Source: JAJYSO01 sp964579505 (GTDB taxonomy: Bacteria; Bacteroidota; Bacteroidia; Flavobacteriales; Flavobacteriaceae). Taken from it: a stretch of DNA of 64,000 nt. Shown here in pieces: positions 60,290-64,000 of this stretch. Below the pieces are notes generated by a model that was not told where the DNA came from, did no database searches, and was given only the letters and a program-made list of their open reading frames with translations. Both the position numbers and the translations under genes were made by a program. The DNA is taken from contig CAZOGC010000015.1 in the NCBI GenBank assembly GCA_964579505.1, forward strand, positions 1 through 64,000, given 5' to 3'. How positions within the stretch are numbered: position 1 is the first letter of the stretch; each line of letters starts with the position of its first letter.

Positions 60290-60589
60290 TTGGTTACCCC
60301 AAACTCAAAAATAGGCTCCATGGGGCGAGTGGTTTTGGTGGGGTTGTCTAACAAAATATTGCCGGTAGACACCTATCGCGAAATCTTGGGCAATGAGGTA
60401 GAGCTTATTGGCTCTAATGATCATCGTTTACAAGAATTACCAAAGTTAATAGAATTTGTAAACCGCAAACAGCTAGATATATCAGAAGAGGTTACGCAAA
60501 CCATTCTTTTAGAGGTAAAAGCTATTAATGAAACACTTCGCAATTTAAGTCAATTTAAATCAGGGGTGTGCACCGTTATAGTTCCTTGA
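60290..60589 (+). pseudogene. C-terminal remnant of a zinc-type alcohol dehydrogenase
   Basis: About 90 residues match in style the last quarter of a medium-chain, GroES-fold alcohol dehydrogenase: GRVVLVGLSNKILPVDTYRE, then GNEVELIGSNDH and LSQFKSGVCTVIVP at the end. The catalytic GroES domain and the first half of the nucleotide-binding fold (about 250 residues) are absent upstream in all frames. The earliest possible ATG is at 60320. A fragment of this shape cannot bind zinc or substrate, so it is taken as decay or deletion. It lies between trxB and the prp genes. Confidence 0.75.
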
Positions 60590-60782
60590 TAACCAAGCTT
60601 TCCTAAGTGCTATATTATTTGTATTTTTGAGGGGAAAAACGGGCGGTTTCTACCTTTGTTATAGAAGTCTTTAAAGAAGGAGATAAAACCAAATAAATAG
60701 GTGTTTTATCGTATTATATCACGTATCCTTTTCCTAATGATTTAAAGTGATTTAAGAGAAACCTACTGCAAAAAAACTATAA

Positions 60783-61673
60783 ATGACAACATCTTTCAAT
60801 TCTCCCGGAAAACGATTTCGGGAAGCCATGCAAAAAGAAAAACCGCTTCAAATTGTAGGCGCTACAACGGCCAACCACGCTTTACTGGCACAACAAGTCG
60901 GGTTTAATGCCCTTTACCTTTCTGGTGGTGGAGTAGCCGCTGGTTCGTTAGGAATTCCCGATTTGGGGATTACAAACCTAGAAGACGTGTTGATAGATAT
61001 TCGACGTATTACCAACGTTACCGATTTACCTCTGTTAGTAGATATAGATACCGGGTTTGGCCCTTCTGCATTTAATATTGCCCGAACGGTAAAAGAACTG
61101 ATTCGCAACGGAGCCGCGGCCTTGCATATGGAAGATCAAGTAGGCGCTAAACGCTGTGGCCATCGCCCTAATAAAGAATTGGTTTCTACGCAAGAAATGG
61201 TTGATCGGGTAAAAGCTGCCGCCGATGCGCGCACAGATGAAAATTTTGTAATTGGTGCTCGTACCGATGCCTTTGCAAATGAAGGCTTAGAAGGTGCTTT
61301 AGCGCGTGCAGTGGCCTATAAAGAGGCAGGAGCCGATTTTATTTTTGCGGAAGCCGTCCCGGATATTACATACTATCATAAATTTGTAGAAGCTACCGGT
61401 ATCCCGGTGTTGGCAAATATTACTGAGTTTGGTAAGATTGATATGTACACAGTTGAAGAATTAAAAGCCGCAGAAGTAGGACTCATTTTATATCCACTTT
61501 CTGCTTTTAGAGCAGCTAATAAAGCAGCCCAAAATGTATATAGCCATATACGCAAGGAAGGCACTCAAAAAAATGTGCTTAACACCATGCAAACACGTCA
61601 AGAGTTGTATGAAAGTATAGGGTATTACGACTACGAAAAAAAACTGGATCAACTTTTTAAACGGAAAAAATGA
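60783..61673 (+). CDS. prpB: 2-Methylisocitrate lyase
   Basis: It cleaves 2-methylisocitrate to succinate and pyruvate, the last step of the methylcitrate cycle for propionyl-CoA disposal. 296 residues of the isocitrate lyase/PEP mutase barrel. LYLSGGGVAAGSLG near 41-54, DIDTGFG near 88-94 and the catalytic loop KRCGHRPNK with Cys125 are all present. Its last codons overlap the prpC start by 4 bases. The methylcitrate assignment over oxaloacetate hydrolase rests on this operon. Confidence 0.95.
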   Translation: MTTSFNSPGKRFREAMQKEKPLQIVGATTANHALLAQQVGFNALYLSGGGVAAGSLGIPDLGITNLEDVLIDIRRITNVTDLPLLVDIDTGFGPSAFNIARTVKELIRNGAAALHMEDQVGAKRCGHRPNKELVSTQEMVDRVKAAADARTDENFVIGARTDAFANEGLEGALARAVAYKEAGADFIFAEAVPDITYYHKFVEATGIPVLANITEFGKIDMYTVEELKAAEVGLILYPLSAFRAANKAAQNVYSHIRKEGTQKNVLNTMQTRQELYESIGYYDYEKKLDQLFKRKK

Positions 61674-62818
61674 TGGAAGAAGCAAAGAAATTTAAACCGA
61701 AAAAAAGCGTAGCACTTTCCGGAGTAGCTGCCGGAAATACAGCATTAGCAACGGTAGGGCAAAACGGAAACGAATTGCACTACCGCGGGTATGATATTAT
61801 GGATTTGGCTGAAAAGTCAGAGTTTGAAGAGGTAGCTTATTTGTTGATTTATGGAAAATTACCCGATTTTTCAGAATTGGCAAAATATAAAGCAAAGTTG
61901 CGTTCTTACCGTGGATTGCCTCAGTGTTTAAAAGATATATTAAAACAAATACCGGCTGCCGCTCACCCTATGGATGTGTTGCGCACCAGCACCTCGGTTT
62001 TGGGAACTCTTCTTCCTGAAAAAGAAGAACACAACTTGGCTGAAGCCAAAGACATTGCCGATCGATTGTTGGCTTCTTTTGCCTCTGCATTGTTATATTG
62101 GTATCACTATTCGCATAATGGAAGAGAAATAGAAGTAGAGACAGAAGACTTGTCAATAGGAGGACACTTTTTACACTTGTTGCACGGCAAAAAGCCCTCT
62201 CATTCTTGGGTGAGAGCCATGAACGTTTCACTAAACCTCTATGCAGAACACGAGTTTAATGCTTCCACCTTTACTAGCCGAGTAATAGCCGGTACAGGAT
62301 CTGATATTTATTCAGCTATTACCGGAGCCATAGGCGCTTTACGAGGGCCCAAGCACGGAGGAGCCAATGAGGTGGCTTACACCATTCAAAGTAGATATAA
62401 GAGTCCTGATGAGGCAGAAGAAGATATTAAGAAGCGTATGGCTCGTAAAGAAATCATTATTGGGTTTGGGCATCCGGTTTATACCGTATCAGACCCGCGT
62501 AATGTAGTTATAAAAGGTGTTGCCAAACGCTTGGCTAAAGAATCGGCTGATACCTTATTGTTTGATGTGGCTGAACGTATTGAATCTGTTATGTGGGAGC
62601 AAAAGAAGATGTTCCCTAACCTAGATTGGTTCTCAGCGGTTTCATACCACCAAATGGATATTCCTACGCTTATGTTTACCCCACTTTTTGTAATGGCGCG
62701 AAGTGCAGGTTGGTGTGCGCATGTGTTAGAACAACGCCAAGACGGTAAGATAATTCGCCCTAGTGCTAATTATGTGGGGCCTGAAAATCAAAAATTCGTA
62801 CCGATTGAAAAACGATAA
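61670..62818 (+). CDS. prpC: 2-Methylcitrate synthase
   Basis: It condenses propionyl-CoA with oxaloacetate. 382 residues of the citrate synthase family. LHYRGYDIMDLAE near 36-48, the first active-site His in GALRGPKHGGANE near 221-233, and IIGFGHPVYTVSDPR near 263-277 are present. The C-terminus AHVLEQRQDGKIIRPSANYVG is typical. Methylcitrate over citrate use is inferred from prpB and prpD on either side. It overlaps prpB by 4 bases. Confidence 0.95.
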   Translation: MMEEAKKFKPKKSVALSGVAAGNTALATVGQNGNELHYRGYDIMDLAEKSEFEEVAYLLIYGKLPDFSELAKYKAKLRSYRGLPQCLKDILKQIPAAAHPMDVLRTSTSVLGTLLPEKEEHNLAEAKDIADRLLASFASALLYWYHYSHNGREIEVETEDLSIGGHFLHLLHGKKPSHSWVRAMNVSLNLYAEHEFNASTFTSRVIAGTGSDIYSAITGAIGALRGPKHGGANEVAYTIQSRYKSPDEAEEDIKKRMARKEIIIGFGHPVYTVSDPRNVVIKGVAKRLAKESADTLLFDVAERIESVMWEQKKMFPNLDWFSAVSYHQMDIPTLMFTPLFVMARSAGWCAHVLEQRQDGKIIRPSANYVGPENQKFVPIEKR

Positions 62819-62856
62819 AAAATTTTAAAAAACAATATAAATTCAACAAAAAATAC

Positions 62857-64000
62857 ATGGCAATTAATAAGTCTACAGTAAGACCGGAACCCGATCAGGT
62901 TCTACAAGATATAGCAGATTATGTAGTAAACTACGAAGTGAAAAGCGATTTGGCTTGGAAAACAGCTCAATATGACGTGTTAGACGCTATTGGCTGTGGA
63001 TTGGAGGCTCTGACTTTTCCGGCGTGTCAAAAATTAATGGGCCCCATTGTAAAAGGTACTCGTGTTCTCAATGGATCAAAAGTGCCTGGCACACAGTTTC
63101 AGTTAGACCCGGTTCAAGCAGCGTTTAATATAGGTTGTATGAATCGGTGGCTAGATTTTAATGATACTTTTTTAGCCGCAGAATGGGGACATCCATCTGA
63201 TAATTTAGGAGGAATTTTAGCCGTAGCCGATTGGTTATCACGTACTAATTTGGTCAACGGAAACAAGCCCCTAAAAATGAAAAAAGTACTGGAAGGCTTG
63301 ATTAAGGCGTTAGAAATTCAGGGCTGCCTGGCACTAGAGAATTCTTTTAATGCTGTAGGATTAGACCATGTTATTCTGGTAAAAATTGCTTCTACAGCAG
63401 TGGTAGCAGAAATGTTGGGGCTGAATAGAGATGAAATTATCAACGCACTTTCATTGGCTTTTGTTGATGGCCAATCGTTGCGTACATACAGACATGCTCC
63501 TAATGCCGGAAGCAGAAAATCTTGGGCGGCCGGAGATGCTACCTCGCGTGCTGTGCGTTTGGCATTAATAGCCAAAACCGGTGAGATGGGGTATCCTTCA
63601 GTCTTAACAGCTAAAACATGGGGTTTTTATGATGTTTCTTTTAAAGGAAAAGAATTTAAATTTCAACGAGATTATGGAACATATGTGATGGAGAATGTGC
63701 TGTTCAAGGTTTCTTTCCCGGCTGAGTTTCATGCACAAACGGCAGCTGAAGCAGCCATGACCTTACACGGGTTATTAGTAGAAAATGGAAAGAGTGCAGA
63801 TGATATAGAGAAAATCACTATCCGAACACACGAGGCTGCCATTCGTATTATTGATAAAACAGGACCGTTAAATAACCCGGCAGACCGTGACCACTGTATT
63901 CAATATATGATTGCCATTCCGTTGCTTTATGGAAGATTGACGGCTGCCGATTACGAAGATGACGTGGCAGCAGACCCGCGTATTGATGCACTTCGCGAAA
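62857..64000 (+). CDS. prpD: 2-Methylcitrate dehydratase PrpD, 3' end outside the window
   Basis: It dehydrates 2-methylcitrate to 2-methylaconitate/methylisocitrate intermediates. 381 codons are visible with no stop before the edge; complete PrpD proteins have about 480 residues. The MmgE/PrpD features seen are YDVLDAIGCGLEAL near 40-53, NRWLDFNDTFLAAEWGHPSDN near 93-113, VDGQSLRTYRHAPNAGSRKSWAAGDA and FPAEFHAQTAAEAA. It starts 38 bases after prpC with ATG. This is the dehydratase that needs no iron-sulfur cofactor, so no acnD/prpF pair would be required. Confidence 0.94.
   Translation, partial: MAINKSTVRPEPDQVLQDIADYVVNYEVKSDLAWKTAQYDVLDAIGCGLEALTFPACQKLMGPIVKGTRVLNGSKVPGTQFQLDPVQAAFNIGCMNRWLDFNDTFLAAEWGHPSDNLGGILAVADWLSRTNLVNGNKPLKMKKVLEGLIKALEIQGCLALENSFNAVGLDHVILVKIASTAVVAEMLGLNRDEIINALSLAFVDGQSLRTYRHAPNAGSRKSWAAGDATSRAVRLALIAKTGEMGYPSVLTAKTWGFYDVSFKGKEFKFQRDYGTYVMENVLFKVSFPAEFHAQTAAEAAMTLHGLLVENGKSADDIEKITIRTHEAAIRIIDKTGPLNNPADRDHCIQYMIAIPLLYGRLTAADYEDDVAADPRIDALRE

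Noticed and set aside
1..64000. A CRISPR array, insertion sequence, prophage or conjugative element.
   Set aside because: No regularly spaced repeats, transposase, integrase, phage structural or relaxase genes were seen on either strand.

Overview
The window looks like a chromosomal segment of a low-GC marine-type member of Flavobacteriaceae (Bacteroidota). The evidence is the Bacteroidota promoter -7 element TAnnTTTG in front of many genes, the weak or missing Shine-Dalgarno sequences, the TonB-dependent and OMP-type outer-membrane proteins, the flavobacterial gene order kdsC - UbiA-like - maf, and a single-domain MnmD in place of bifunctional MnmC. No transposase, phage, CRISPR array or replication origin was seen.

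Layout. 1-2.7 kb: typA and a small outer-membrane protein. 2.7-9.3 kb: an accessory block with a type III restriction-modification pair (mod-res) and a secreted esterase. Each module has a TGCTAAC-ended imperfect palindrome just after its stop codon, and the mod leader holds a 121-nt nested palindrome. 9.3-16.2 kb: a mannose-glycan unit (FucP-type MFS permease, GH92 alpha-mannosidase, GH2 beta-mannosidase) without a SusCD pair. 16.2-17.1 kb: a TacAT-like toxin-antitoxin pair with a repeated operator. 17.4-19.3 kb: a TonB-dependent receptor. 20.2-20.4 kb: tRNA-Leu(GAG) and tRNA-Lys(TTT). 20.5-27.1 kb: aroK, pepE, a carboxypeptidase-regulatory-like protein, an HTH-Fic AMPylase, then maf, a UbiA-fold pseudoenzyme, kdsC and a DUF2520 protein. 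27.4-33.1 kb: msrA, a LolD-like ATPase, corA, a polyprenyl synthase and der. 33.3-39.4 kb: a large outer-membrane beta-barrel protein, guaB, rsmG and a TIGR01777 epimerase. 39.4-44.2 kb, minus strand: acyl-CoA synthetase, lipoprotein, thioesterase, rmuC and a ribosome hibernation factor. 44.4-47.3 kb: a fluoride riboswitch with crcB, then a sodium-type membrane pyrophosphatase. 47.6-50.5 kb: a pfkA - gapA - amino-sugar kinase operon. 50.7-58 kb: ilvE, mnmD, galT-galK-galM, and a convergent SSS sugar symporter with a small membrane partner. 58.3-60.6 kb: a secreted protein, trxB and a decayed alcohol dehydrogenase. 60.8 kb to the end: the methylcitrate cycle genes prpB-prpC-prpD, with prpD cut by the window edge.

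How the parts work together. The mannosidases and permease would release and import mannose-type sugars. galMKT and the SSS symporter would bring galactose to glucose-1-phosphate. The pfkA-gapA-kinase operon feeds sugars and amino sugars into glycolysis. prpBCD removes propionyl-CoA. The pyrophosphatase builds a cation gradient that sodium symporters can use.

The items most worth a second look are the accessory block with its attC-like ends and structured RM leader, the palindromic repeats carried in frame inside mod, the UbiA-family protein that has lost every catalytic aspartate, the altered metal-site motif in PfkA, and the fluoride riboswitch. All product calls come from reading motifs; no database search was run.
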